42,544 bases of DNA from an uncultured Bacilli bacterium (GTDB lineage: Bacteria; Bacillota_I; Bacilli_A; RF39; UBA660), in the NCBI GenBank assembly GCA_910589335.1, contig CAJUTW010000007.1, positions 1 to 42,544 on the forward strand. The letters are read 5' to 3'. The notes under the pieces are model-generated. The model was not told the DNA's origin, did not search any database, and saw only the letters and a program-made list of their open reading frames with translations. The position numbers and the translations under genes are program-made. Within the stretch, counting starts at the first letter, position 1; each line of letters begins with the position of its first letter. Of this stretch, positions 17,543 to 27,145 are shown piece after piece.

Positions 17543-19780
17543 ATGATAAAACTTAAAAATGTTTCTAAATTTTATTATAGTAAAGGAATTATCGCAACAG
17601 GTTTTACAAAAGTAAATTTAGAATTTAATATTGGGGAGTTTGTAGCAATAACAGGAGAATCTGGTGGAAAAAGTACCTTATTAAATGTTATTTCAGGACT
17701 TGACTCTTATGAAGAAGGCGAAATGTTCATTAACAATATGGAAACAAGCCATTATTTAGAAAAAGATTGGGAAATATATCGAAGAAAAAATATTGGTAAT
17801 ATATATCAAAATTTCAATCTAATTAATAGTTATACAGTCTATCAAAATATAGATTTAATACTATCACTAAATGGAGTAAAAAAAGAGTTAAGAAAACAAA
17901 AAATAATTGAACTTTTAAAAAAAGTAGATATGTCTAAATATCAAAATACAAAAGTTTCTAAACTATCAGGTGGTCAAAAACAAAGAATTGCTATTGCTAG
18001 AGCTTTAGCAAAAGATGTTCCTGTAATTATTGCAGATGAACCTACTGGAAGTTTAGATAAAAGAAGTGCTATGAATATTATCAAATTATTAAAAGAGATA
18101 AGTGAAGATAAACTAGTTATTATAGTAACTCATAATTATGAACAAGTAAGTGAATATGTTACAAGAAAAATTACAATGCATGATGGAAAAGTATTAGAAG
18201 ATAAATCTATAAAAAATATCAAAAAAACTCAAATCCAAAGAACTAATAACTATAAAAATATGAATTTTCTTAATAAACTTCAATTAGGTTTTAGAAATAC
18301 TTTTAATGTTATCCCAAAATTCATTTTATTATTTTTAGTTTATGCATTCATCGTAGCTTCATTAATGGGAGAATATTCTTTCTTCAAAAAGAATGAATAT
18401 GAATTAGATAAAGCAGGTTATACCTATATGTTTAGAGATACCGATGATAAAAGAATATTATTAAATAAAAAAGATAAAACCGAATTTACAAAACAAGAGA
18501 TAGAAAAATTAAAAAAAGACAAACACATTAAAACCGTTATTGAAAATGATACAGTGATTGATCAGTATATAGCTTTTACTGACGAAGAAAGAATGTTATG
18601 GCTTCAAGGAAGAGCTATAGATATTGACCAATTTGAAGGAAAAGTTGATGTAGGAAGAATTCCAAAAGATCCAAATGAAGTAATTATTGTTGGCGATAAG
18701 AATAATTATTATTTAAAAGTAGGAGTAGAAGATATTCTAAATAAAAAATTATATTCAACAACAAATAATGATGAACTAGATCGTGAAAATGAAATTGTAA
18801 TAGTCGGTATTAAATATGAAGAAACTCCCCTAAACTCTTATGAATTCAAATTTTATATAAGTAAAGAAAAACAAAAGAAAATGCTTTTTGATACTCATCA
18901 AAAGTATAGCACTATAAATATCGATTTTATGGGAGAAATTCATAATTCTAATAACGAATCTAATCAGTATAAATTAGCAGTAAATAATCGCGTTACTAAA
19001 AATAATGCAATCATTTCCGAAGATTATAATAAAAAGTGTGAAAAAAATAACTGTCTAAATAAAAACTTCTCTGTAAATGTAGCTAATCAATATTACACCA
19101 CAAGCAGTGAATTCAAAATAGAAAAAACATATAATGAAAAAAATATTAATAGTATTTTAGAATTAAATAATTATAAAAAAGAAAACTTTGAGGAACAATA
19201 TAACGGAATAATTTATATTAATCCAGAAGATTATAATGAGCTATTTAATAAAGGTACTTATCAAATGAGTGTCTATGTTGATGATATCGCTAATTTAGAT
19301 AATGTTACAAAAAAATTAGAAGATTCTGGTTATAAAACTTTAAAATTAAAAGACGCTCTAGTTGATGAGGGAGCAACTGAAATTATGAAAATATTTAAGT
19401 TAGTTGTCACTTGTTGTTTAGTTTTTGTCTTATTCTTTATTTCATATTTCATTATAAAAATTATTTTAAAATCACGTAACACTTATTTCTCAGTTTTAAG
19501 AATGTTAGGTGCAAATAAAAATGTATGTAAACAATTATTAATTATTGAACTACTAGTAATTACTAATCTAAGTTATTTTCTATTTCTTGCTTTAGCAGAA
19601 TTAAATAAAACAAATTTTTTAAATATCAATTTTATAAATACAGTTAATACATATTTTAAATTAAATGATTATATTGTTCTTTATTTAATTCTTACCATAA
19701 TGTCATTATTAATAAGTATAAAATATGCAAATAAACTATTTAAAAATAGTGTAATGTCTGTATATAGAGAGGAAGTATAA
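17543..19780 (+). CDS. ABC transporter ATPase-permease fusion with shortened Walker A
   Basis: 745 residues, MacB-like plan. ATPase first: Q-loop YQNFN near 88-92, signature LSGGQ (141-145), Walker B VIIADEPTG (161-169), H-loop His197. Permease next: one membrane helix near 255-275, about 340 extracytoplasmic residues, then three helices near the C-terminus, forming an FtsX-type domain. The P-loop reads GESGGKST (38-45): the family form is GESGSGKST, so one residue (Ser) is missing from the phosphate-binding loop. The rest of the ATPase is well kept, so this may be a degenerate site in an ABC heterodimer. The partner gene begins two bases after its stop. Substrate unknown; such four-helix pairs often act in lipoprotein or peptide extrusion and envelope defence. 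Confidence 0.85.
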   Translation: MIKLKNVSKFYYSKGIIATGFTKVNLEFNIGEFVAITGESGGKSTLLNVISGLDSYEEGEMFINNMETSHYLEKDWEIYRRKNIGNIYQNFNLINSYTVYQNIDLILSLNGVKKELRKQKIIELLKKVDMSKYQNTKVSKLSGGQKQRIAIARALAKDVPVIIADEPTGSLDKRSAMNIIKLLKEISEDKLVIIVTHNYEQVSEYVTRKITMHDGKVLEDKSIKNIKKTQIQRTNNYKNMNFLNKLQLGFRNTFNVIPKFILLFLVYAFIVASLMGEYSFFKKNEYELDKAGYTYMFRDTDDKRILLNKKDKTEFTKQEIEKLKKDKHIKTVIENDTVIDQYIAFTDEERMLWLQGRAIDIDQFEGKVDVGRIPKDPNEVIIVGDKNNYYLKVGVEDILNKKLYSTTNNDELDRENEIVIVGIKYEETPLNSYEFKFYISKEKQKKMLFDTHQKYSTINIDFMGEIHNSNNESNQYKLAVNNRVTKNNAIISEDYNKKCEKNNCLNKNFSVNVANQYYTTSSEFKIEKTYNEKNINSILELNNYKKENFEEQYNGIIYINPEDYNELFNKGTYQMSVYVDDIANLDNVTKKLEDSGYKTLKLKDALVDEGATEIMKIFKLVVTCCLVFVLFFISYFIIKIILKSRNTYFSVLRMLGANKNVCKQLLIIELLVITNLSYFLFLALAELNKTNFLNINFINTVNTYFKLNDYIVLYLILTIMSLLISIKYANKLFKNSVMSVYREEV

Positions 19781-19781
19781 T

Positions 19782-22193
19782 ATGATAAAAATAGAAAAAA
19801 TTGATAAATATTTTAATAAATTTAAAAAGAATAAAATCCATGTTATTAATAATACTTCTTTAGAATTTGAAAGTAATGGTTTAGTAGCATTACTAGGACC
19901 CAGCGGAAGTGGAAAAACAACATTACTAAATGTAATTGGAGGACTAGATAAAGTAAGAAAAGGAAATATATTTATAAACGGTGAAAAAATCACTAAAAAA
20001 TTTCAAGGTCATGTTGATAGAGTTAGAAATTTAAATATTGGATATATTTTCCAAGATTACAAACTAATAGAAGATATGTCAGTATATGACAACGTTGCTT
20101 TAGTCCTAAAAATGATAGGTATAAAAGATAAAGAAGAAATTGATAAACGAATAACTTATGTTTTAGAAAAAACAGGCATGTTAAGATATAAAAAAAGACC
20201 TTGTAGTATGTTATCAGGTGGAGAAAGACAAAGAGTAGGTATAGCAAGAGCTATTGTAAAAAATCCAAGTATTATTATTGCCGATGAACCAACTGGTAAT
20301 TTAGATAGTAAAAATTCAGTAGAAATAATGAATATCATAAAAGCTATTTCTAAAGATAAATTAGTTATATTAGTAACCCATGAAGTAAACCTTGCAAAAT
20401 TTTATGCATCAAGAATAATAGAACTAGAAGATGGAAAAATAATTGATGATTATAAAAATGAAAATGAAAAAGACCTAGATTATGAAATAGGAAATACACT
20501 ATATTTAAAAGATTATAAATATCAAGAAAATATAAATCAAACTAAAGTATATTCTAATAGTAAAATAGATTTAAATGTCAGTATCGTTATTTCTAATAAT
20601 AATATCTATATTAAAACAAACGATGATAGAAAAATAGAAGTAATAGATGAAGAGTCATCTATTGAAATGATTGATGATCATTTTAAAAATATTACAAAGG
20701 AAGAAGCTTTAAAATACCAATTTGATTTTAATAGTATTATTAATAATTCAAAACTAAAATACTCATCTATTTTTAATCCTATTTCTTTTATAACTAATGG
20801 CTTTAAAAAAGTATTTAATTATTCAATTTTAAAGAAAATTCTACTAGGAGGTTTCTTTCTATCAGGAATATTTATCCTTTTTGCATTCTCAAGTATTGCA
20901 GCAAGTTTAAAAATTGAAGATAAAAACTTCTTAAAAATAAATAAAAATTATTTAACAGTAGAAGCAAAAAAAATACGCTTAGATGACTATTTAAATATAG
21001 AAAATAAACTAAATGCAGACTACATCATCCCAACTAATTCTATTGTTAATTTAAAACTTAAAACTGATGATTTTTATCAATTTAATAATTATGAATTATT
21101 TTTAGAAGGAAGTCTTACGGACATAGATTTTATTAAAAATGATAATTTAATAATTGGTAAAATGCCTTTAAATGATAATGAAATACTTGTAGATAAAATG
21201 GTAATAGAAAGCGTAATAAAGCAAGAAAATGCTCAAATGATGGGATTAAGAAGTTCTAAAGATTTTCTTGACCGAGAAATTATCATACCGAATATGGATA
21301 ATATGAAAATAGTAGGTATAATAAATTCTAATAATCCAAGTATTTACACAAAAAGAAGTAAATTTATAAATATTATTTATCATACATTAGGTAATAATAA
21401 TGAAAAATCAACAAATTATATCGAAAATAAATATGAAGACTATAATTTATTTTTAAATAAAGTTTCCCTAAAAGAAGGACGTTGGCCAGAAAATGATTAT
21501 GAAGTTGTTGTAAACTATAATAATCATGATGAAATGAAACTTAACAAAGAAATAAATAAAACTATAAATAATCATAAATTAAAAGTAGTAGGTTATTATA
21601 CATCTAAAGAACAAATTGATACATATTTAGTTAATACAAATTTAATAAAAATTAAGTTAATTACTTCTGCATCAGATATTTCTATTTATACTAAAAACAA
21701 AGAAAAAGTATTAAATGAAGCTCATAATAACTTTAAAATAAATATTAAAGATAGTTATTTAGCCAGTAAAGATGAATATATACAGAGTAAAAAAGAAGGT
21801 ATTAAAACAACTATCATAAGTTCTGGTATTATAATAATAATATCTTTAATTGAAATATTTTTAATGATTAGATCAAGTTTTTTATCTCGTGTAAAAGAAG
21901 TAGGAATTTATAGAGCCATCGGTGTTAAAAAACGTGATATTTATATTATGTTTAGTGGAGAAATTATCGCAATTACTTGCCTTGCATCCATTCCTGGTAT
22001 ACTATTTTCAACTTATGTTATATCATTATTAACTAAAATATCATATCTAAAAAGTATGCTTTTAATAAACCCTATAATAGTTGGATATAGTATATTGCTT
22101 GTATTTATTTTTAACTTAATAGTTGGATTAGTACCAATTTATAACACTCTTAGAAAAAGACCAGCTGAAATTTTATCTAGAACAGATATTTAA
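19782..22193 (+). CDS. ABC transporter ATPase-permease fusion, partner subunit
   Basis: 803 residues with the same plan as its neighbour: ATPase with intact Walker A LLGPSGSGKTT, signature LSGGERQR, Walker B IIIADEPTGNLD and H-loop THEVN. A linker of about 100 residues, one membrane helix (about 350-370), a large extracytoplasmic region and three C-terminal helices with the FtsX-like motif GIYRAIGVKKRDIY follow. The gene starts two bases after the first fusion gene, which argues for a heterodimer in one operon. This subunit has a full consensus ATP site, unlike its partner. A terminator overlaps its stop codon. Confidence 0.9.
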   Translation: MIKIEKIDKYFNKFKKNKIHVINNTSLEFESNGLVALLGPSGSGKTTLLNVIGGLDKVRKGNIFINGEKITKKFQGHVDRVRNLNIGYIFQDYKLIEDMSVYDNVALVLKMIGIKDKEEIDKRITYVLEKTGMLRYKKRPCSMLSGGERQRVGIARAIVKNPSIIIADEPTGNLDSKNSVEIMNIIKAISKDKLVILVTHEVNLAKFYASRIIELEDGKIIDDYKNENEKDLDYEIGNTLYLKDYKYQENINQTKVYSNSKIDLNVSIVISNNNIYIKTNDDRKIEVIDEESSIEMIDDHFKNITKEEALKYQFDFNSIINNSKLKYSSIFNPISFITNGFKKVFNYSILKKILLGGFFLSGIFILFAFSSIAASLKIEDKNFLKINKNYLTVEAKKIRLDDYLNIENKLNADYIIPTNSIVNLKLKTDDFYQFNNYELFLEGSLTDIDFIKNDNLIIGKMPLNDNEILVDKMVIESVIKQENAQMMGLRSSKDFLDREIIIPNMDNMKIVGIINSNNPSIYTKRSKFINIIYHTLGNNNEKSTNYIENKYEDYNLFLNKVSLKEGRWPENDYEVVVNYNNHDEMKLNKEINKTINNHKLKVVGYYTSKEQIDTYLVNTNLIKIKLITSASDISIYTKNKEKVLNEAHNNFKINIKDSYLASKDEYIQSKKEGIKTTIISSGIIIIISLIEIFLMIRSSFLSRVKEVGIYRAIGVKKRDIYIMFSGEIIAITCLASIPGILFSTYVISLLTKISYLKSMLLINPIIVGYSILLVFIFNLIVGLVPIYNTLRKRPAEILSRTDI

Positions 22194-22206
22194 TCTGTTC
22201 TTTTTA
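22179..22206 (+). terminator. Terminator after the ABC pair
   Basis: Perfect 9-bp stem AGAACAGAT/ATCTGTTCT with a 5-base loop that contains most of the stop codon, then TTTT and an AT-rich tail. Confidence 0.85.
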
Positions 22207-22254
22207 TTTACTTTAATATCTAATTGATATAAAATTATAATAGGAGATGATTAG

Positions 22255-22647
22255 ATGAATAAAAAAGGTTTTTCTTTAGTTGAACTTTTAGGAGTTCTTG
22301 TTATATTAGGTATTTTATCAGCAACAACTATACTTGCTTACTCTAAATATAAAAATAAAGCTATCAATCAATCATATGAAACAATGCTAAAAGATGCAGC
22401 TAGTGCAGCTGAAAATTATTTTTTAGATAATGTTAATGAGGAAAATGTAAATATTGAGACATTAGTAAATTTTAATTATCTGTCAAAAACAATAGATCCT
22501 AAAAACAAAAACTCTAACTGCACAGGAAAAGTATCTAAAACAATTGAAGAGAACAATAATAAACTTGATAAAATAATATTTAAAGTAGAAATACAATGTA
22601 CTAATAAAAAATTATGTAAAATTTTTCCTGATGGCACAACTTGTTAA
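22255..22647 (+). CDS. Type IV prepilin-like protein, second copy
   Basis: 130 residues. MNKKGFSLVELLGVLVILG has the class III site, cleaved after G5, with Glu at +5 of the mature protein. The soluble part has four Cys in the last ~45 residues (NSNCTG, IQCTN, LCKIF, TTC), enough for two disulfides. It resembles the prepilin at 15265 in the leader only. The GGAGATGATT ribosome site precedes ATG 22255. It has no neighbouring pilus assembly genes and is separated from the ABC pair by a terminator. Confidence 0.85.
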   Translation: MNKKGFSLVELLGVLVILGILSATTILAYSKYKNKAINQSYETMLKDAASAAENYFLDNVNEENVNIETLVNFNYLSKTIDPKNKNSNCTGKVSKTIEENNNKLDKIIFKVEIQCTNKKLCKIFPDGTTC

Positions 22648-22715
22648 AATAGATCAGCTTATTGTAATAATAGATAATTTATTTAAATAAATATTAATAT
22701 ATGGAGAGTGATTAA

Positions 22716-24464
22716 ATGACCCCACTAAGAGATTTCTTTACAAAAATATTTAAATCAAAAAAAAGAAATGAACCTTGGCTTGAATATTATTCTAAAGAAG
22801 AACAAAAAATAAAGTTTACAGATGAACTAATTTATGAATATTTAAAAAATAGTGTAGGAGAAGATAAAGATTACATTGCTCTTAACTATTTTGGTACAAG
22901 AATTAGTTATAATGAATTATTTTTAAAAATAGAACAAGCAAGTAAATCTTTAAGATCAATGGGTGTAAAACCACATGACGTTGTAACAATTTGTATGCCT
23001 AATACACCCGAGGCAGTTATATCTTTTTATGCATGTAATAATATCGGTGCAATTGCTGATATGATTCACCCTTTATCTAGCAGTGAACAAGTAAAAAACT
23101 ATTTATTAGACTCAAAATCAAGATTTTTAATTATGCTAGATGCTAATTATGAAAAATATAAAGAGATTTTACCAGAAACGTTAGTATATAAAACAGTGTT
23201 TGTCTCTCCTAAAGAATCTATGCCCACAGTAACAAGTATTGGTTATCAAATAACTAGAGGATTAAAAATTAAAAAGCCACGTTTAAGTGATATCGATTTT
23301 CTAACTTGGAAAGAATTTTTAATACGTGGAGTTACTTATAATAAACCTTTTAAAAATCCTATGAAATCAAAAGATGTGGCAATAATACTACATAGTGGTG
23401 GAACAACAGGTAAACCAAAAGGAATAATGCTTTCAAATTATAATTTTAATGCTGAATGTCAACAAGATGGAGTAAATGTTTATGATGTAAGACCAAGAGA
23501 TAAGATTTTAACAATTCTTCCAATATTTCATGGATTTGGTTTGTGTGTCTGTATCCATTGCCCATTATGTTTAAAAGTTGAAACTATTCTTATGCCTGAG
23601 TTCGATAACGGAAGATTCTATAAAATAATGAAAAATTTAAAACCTCATATCCTAGCAGGAGTTCCAACACTTTGGGAAGGAATGATGAGTAATAAAAAAT
23701 TTGATAATGTTGATATGTCGCAACTTAAATATATAATTTCAGGAGGAGACTATTTAACTATTCAAATGGAGAAAAAAATGAATAACTTTCTACATACTCA
23801 TAATGCTACTATAAATATTTCAAAAGGTTATGGTATGACTGAAAGTGTTGCTGCCACTGCTTATACTTTTAACGATACAAATGAACCAGGTTCAATTGGG
23901 ATACCTATGGTTGGAAATAGTTTTAAAATATGTAATCCTGAAACTTTAGAAGAATTACCATTTGGTGAAGAAGGAGAAATTTGTGTTAGTGGACCAACTG
24001 TCATGGTTGGATATTTAAATAATAAAGAAGAGACAAAAAAAGTATTAAAAAAACATAAAGATAATAAAATATGGCTGCATACTAAAGATTTAGGATATAT
24101 TTCACCTGATGGAATAATTTATTTTACAGGTAGACTTAAAAGAATGATAATATCAAGTGGATTTAATGTTTATCCAAGCGTCATTGAAGAAGTCATTGAA
24201 AAACATCCTGATGTATCAAAATGTTGTGTAATAGGATTACCTCATAAATATAAACAACAGGTTGCTAAAGCATTTATTGTATTAGAAAGAGATAGAAAAC
24301 CAACCCCACAAATCAAAAGAGAAATAATAAATTTATGTAAAAAAAATCTAGCAGTTTATTCACTACCTAAAGAATATGAATTTAGAGAAAACTTACCTAA
24401 AACTTTATACAATAAAATAGATTATAAATTATTAGAAAAAGAAGAGGAAGAAAAGAAAAAATAA
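22716..24464 (+). CDS. Class I adenylate-forming enzyme (acyl-CoA ligase-like)
   Basis: 582 residues, ANL superfamily. The phosphate-binding A3 motif is HSGGTTGKPKG, A5 is KGYGMTES, A7 is HTKDLG, A8 is GRLKRMIISSGFNVYPSVIEE. A lysine in the LPKTLYNKID segment fits the A10 catalytic Lys. The N-terminal segment resembles long-chain acyl-CoA synthetases (ISYNELFLKIEQASKSLRSMG). It should activate a carboxylate to acyl-AMP and then a thioester. Whether the acceptor is CoA or a carrier protein cannot be told, and no carrier or thioesterase lies nearby. GAGAGTGATT precedes ATG 22716. The C-terminus ends in a Glu/Lys tail, and a terminator follows. Confidence 0.85.
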   Translation: MTPLRDFFTKIFKSKKRNEPWLEYYSKEEQKIKFTDELIYEYLKNSVGEDKDYIALNYFGTRISYNELFLKIEQASKSLRSMGVKPHDVVTICMPNTPEAVISFYACNNIGAIADMIHPLSSSEQVKNYLLDSKSRFLIMLDANYEKYKEILPETLVYKTVFVSPKESMPTVTSIGYQITRGLKIKKPRLSDIDFLTWKEFLIRGVTYNKPFKNPMKSKDVAIILHSGGTTGKPKGIMLSNYNFNAECQQDGVNVYDVRPRDKILTILPIFHGFGLCVCIHCPLCLKVETILMPEFDNGRFYKIMKNLKPHILAGVPTLWEGMMSNKKFDNVDMSQLKYIISGGDYLTIQMEKKMNNFLHTHNATINISKGYGMTESVAATAYTFNDTNEPGSIGIPMVGNSFKICNPETLEELPFGEEGEICVSGPTVMVGYLNNKEETKKVLKKHKDNKIWLHTKDLGYISPDGIIYFTGRLKRMIISSGFNVYPSVIEEVIEKHPDVSKCCVIGLPHKYKQQVAKAFIVLERDRKPTPQIKREIINLCKKNLAVYSLPKEYEFRENLPKTLYNKIDYKLLEKEEEEKKK

Positions 24465-24501
24465 GATAAATAAAAAGATTTTGATAAATAATTAAAAAAA
24501 T

Positions 24502-24531
24502 AAATGAGTAATTAAATTTACTCATTTTTTA
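24502..24531 (+). terminator. Terminator after the acyl ligase gene
   Basis: 10-bp stem AAATGAGTAA/TTACTCATTT with TTAAAT loop, T-run to 24530. Confidence 0.88.
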
Positions 24532-24548
24532 TGATAAAATATAGTTAT

Positions 24549-24597
24549 GCAACTAATAATTTACATAATTTCCAAGTGAAATGTATAGAAAGCAACC
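24549..24597 (+). promoter_or_regulatory. GCAAC-bracketed operator-promoter element, copy B
   Basis: GCAAC at 24549 and GCAACC at 24592, 43 bp apart, bracket TTACAT, 17 bp and TATAGA. The core CATAATTTCCAAGT begins 15 bp after the first repeat, exactly as in copy A at 17396. It directly precedes the XRE-type regulator gene and suggests autoregulation. Confidence 0.6.
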
Positions 24598-24639
24598 AAA
24601 ATTATTAGTAAAATTATAGTCATGAGAGAGGTGAAAAAT

Positions 24640-26274
24640 ATGAAGTTTGGTGACAAATTAATTGCACTAAGAAAAAAGAATGGTTACTCACAAGAAGAGT
24701 TAGCTGAAAAATTAAATGTATCGAGACAATCAGTCTCAAAATGGGAAAGTAATAATACTTATCCTGAAACAGATAAAATAGTTCAAATCTGTAATATTTT
24801 TAATTGTTCAATGGATGATTTAATTAATGATAAAATAATGGATATAGAACAAGTAGAAAGAAAAGAAAAAGGTACTATAAATATTGATTCATTATTAGAT
24901 TTTATTACTAAAACAATTGATATGTTTACAAGTATGACATTTGGAAGTGGTTTAAAATGTGTAATAGAATTATTTATAATTGCCTGTGTTATGGCATTTG
25001 GTGGTTTTATAGTAATTAATATAGCAACAGCTTTATTAGATGGATTATTATCATTTATAGGAAATACTTATACAATTACAAATTTTATAGCTTCAATATT
25101 AGGCTTTGCTTGGTTTATTTTAACAATCATTTGCGTAATTCATATTTTTAAGATTAGATATTTAGATTATTATGATCAAGTAATAAATGAAAACGATAAA
25201 AATAATAAGAAAAATCAAGAAAAAGTTGAATTGAAAAATAAAAACAGTGAAAAAATTACTCATAATGAAAAAGTAAAAAATATAGTAATTAGAGATAAAA
25301 AAAATCAACCACTTGCATTTTTATCAATCTTATCTAATCTAGTAATATGGTTTATGAAATTTTGTGCCTTAATGTTTAATGTAGTAGCAATAATTACTTT
25401 ATTCGCATTTGTAGTGTGCTTTGTTATTATAATCCCTTTTAGTCTACATTCTTTATTATTTTTAGGAATAAATATAGGATTGATTGCTGCTATTTTTATA
25501 ACATTATTAATTATAATTGTTCTATTTAAATTTATATTTAATCAATCAATCAATTTAAAATTAGCAATAATTTTATTTGTATGTGCTATAATAATAGGTG
25601 GAATAGGTTCAGGAATAGGGGTTATTGGACTAAAAGATATTGAAGTAAGAGATATTTCTGCTAGTGAAAATTTAATAGATTTTGAAGAAAAAATTTATTA
25701 TTCTGATAATTTATTTATCGATCACTATGGATATGATATAGAATACATTATAGATAATAATATAGAAAATGAAGATATAATAATAAACACTAAATATGAT
25801 AATCGTCTATTTAAAGTTAATTCACTTTATAATACTCAAGATAATATGAATGGTTATTCTATTCATGTTTATAATAACCTAAATTTTAAAAATATTTATA
25901 ATATCTTTTTAAAAGATTTAAAAAATAATATCTTAGTAGATTATAGTTCAAATGAATTAGGTGTTATCAAAGTAAAAGCTAATAATGCAACCATTGAAAA
26001 ATTAATGAATAATTCATCTAAAATTTATTTATATAATAAAACAAAAACTAAAACTGGTTTTGTAACTGATAAATATGAATATAAAGTAGTTGTTAATAAT
26101 GATGGTTGTAGTGGAAGATATGATGCAACTGAAGATACAATGAAAATCAACTCTAAACGTTGTAAATGTGAAAGAAAAACAATCGATACATATAAAGGTA
26201 CTAAAGTAATTTATAATTGTATTTCAAATTATGAAGAAGATGAAGATTATGAATATTTAGAAGATTATGAATAG
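24640..26274 (+). CDS. XRE-family HTH regulator fused to a multi-pass membrane domain
   Basis: 544 residues. The N-terminal ~60 residues are a clear Cro/CI helix-turn-helix (LRKKNGYSQEELAEKLNVSR followed by QSVSKWE). About five to six hydrophobic helices follow between residues ~105 and 335, including two blocks separated by a charged loop. A C-terminal domain of about 200 residues, probably outside the cell, comes last, with Cys in NDGCSG, RCKCE and YNCIS and a very acidic end. This is the form of a one-component membrane-bound regulator. Start ATG 24640 is set by GAGAGGTG; ATG 24622 lies within that site. Its promoter shares the GCAAC element with the ABC pair, its likely target. A terminator follows. 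Confidence 0.85.
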   Translation: MKFGDKLIALRKKNGYSQEELAEKLNVSRQSVSKWESNNTYPETDKIVQICNIFNCSMDDLINDKIMDIEQVERKEKGTINIDSLLDFITKTIDMFTSMTFGSGLKCVIELFIIACVMAFGGFIVINIATALLDGLLSFIGNTYTITNFIASILGFAWFILTIICVIHIFKIRYLDYYDQVINENDKNNKKNQEKVELKNKNSEKITHNEKVKNIVIRDKKNQPLAFLSILSNLVIWFMKFCALMFNVVAIITLFAFVVCFVIIIPFSLHSLLFLGINIGLIAAIFITLLIIIVLFKFIFNQSINLKLAIILFVCAIIIGGIGSGIGVIGLKDIEVRDISASENLIDFEEKIYYSDNLFIDHYGYDIEYIIDNNIENEDIIINTKYDNRLFKVNSLYNTQDNMNGYSIHVYNNLNFKNIYNIFLKDLKNNILVDYSSNELGVIKVKANNATIEKLMNNSSKIYLYNKTKTKTGFVTDKYEYKVVVNNDGCSGRYDATEDTMKINSKRCKCERKTIDTYKGTKVIYNCISNYEEDEDYEYLEDYE

Positions 26275-26276
26275 TA

Positions 26277-26308
26277 AAAGACACTAAAAATTAGTGTCTT
26301 TCTTTTTT
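26277..26308. terminator. Terminator between convergent XRE and ZIP genes
   Basis: 11-bp stem AAAGACACTAA/TTAGTGTCTTT with AAA loop. CTTTTTTA follows on plus; TTTT with a break on minus, so it is stronger for the XRE gene. Confidence 0.85.
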
Positions 26309-26321
26309 ATAAAAAGTATAA

Positions 26322-27071
26322 CTACATTAAAATATCACAAATAAGCATTACTATTATTCCAATAATGAAAGCTATAGTTGTTGCTCTTTTAGCATTATAA
26401 TTATAAGCATTAGGTATTAATTCATAAATAGAAATATGAATCATTATCCCAGCAGTCATCGCAAGAATAAAACCTAATATAAAATCATTAACAAATCTTG
26501 CGATAAATAAATAGGCAAGAACTGCTCCAAAAAGCTCTGAAAAACCAGAAATTAAAGTATAGAAAAAAGCTTTTTTTCGACTTTTAGTAGCATAAAAGAT
26601 CGGAACAGCAATAGAAATTCCTTCAGGAATATTATGTAAAGCTATCGCTAGTGATAAACTTAATCCTAATTCAATATTAGAAGAAGTTGAAATAAAAGTT
26701 GTAATTCCTTCAGGGATATTATGTAAAATCAAAACAATTATTGAAATAATCCCTAATTTATAAAGTTTATTAGATGTAAATTTTTCTTCAATTTTTTGAT
26801 CAACAAATTGAGAAAACAAAATACCTAAAACTATAAAAATAGATGTAATAATTATCATAGGAAAAATTTTAAAAATATTATTAAATAAGATAACAGATTC
26901 AGGAATTAATGAAGATAAAGATATTGTAAGCATTACTCCTGCAGAAAAAGCTAATGAATAAGCAATAATCTTATCTTTTTTATATTCCTTCATATAACAA
27001 GGAATAATTCCAATAATGGTAGAAATACCAGCAATAAATGTAATTAAAAAACTAAATAATGTTTGATTCAT
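26322..27071 (-). CDS. zupT: ZIP-family divalent metal transporter (ZupT-like)
   Basis: 249 residues with about eight hydrophobic helices. The metal-binding signature HNIPEG appears twice, once in helix IV (ILHNIPEGITTF) and again in helix V (ALHNIPEGISIA), together with the later GFSELFGA. These are the hallmark of the GufA/ZupT branch, which imports zinc and sometimes iron or manganese. Length fits. The Shine-Dalgarno before ATG 27071 is poor. It is divergent from queH across about 75 bases, where no metal-regulator operator is recognisable by eye. Confidence 0.9.
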   Translation of the reverse strand: MNQTLFSFLITFIAGISTIIGIIPCYMKEYKKDKIIAYSLAFSAGVMLTISLSSLIPESVILFNNIFKIFPMIIITSIFIVLGILFSQFVDQKIEEKFTSNKLYKLGIISIIVLILHNIPEGITTFISTSSNIELGLSLSLAIALHNIPEGISIAVPIFYATKSRKKAFFYTLISGFSELFGAVLAYLFIARFVNDFILGFILAMTAGIMIHISIYELIPNAYNYNAKRATTIAFIIGIIVMLICDILM

Positions 27072-27145
27072 AGTAATTAATATGAAAACAATTAGTTATT
27101 TAGACCAAATTATGTTAAAATTAGAAAAGAAAAGAAGTGCATATT

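Noticed and set aside
22677..22692. 16-bp perfect palindrome ATTTATTTAAATAAAT before the acyl ligase gene
   Set aside because: Made only of A and T in an AT-rich spacer; no T-run, no second copy, so chance is likely.
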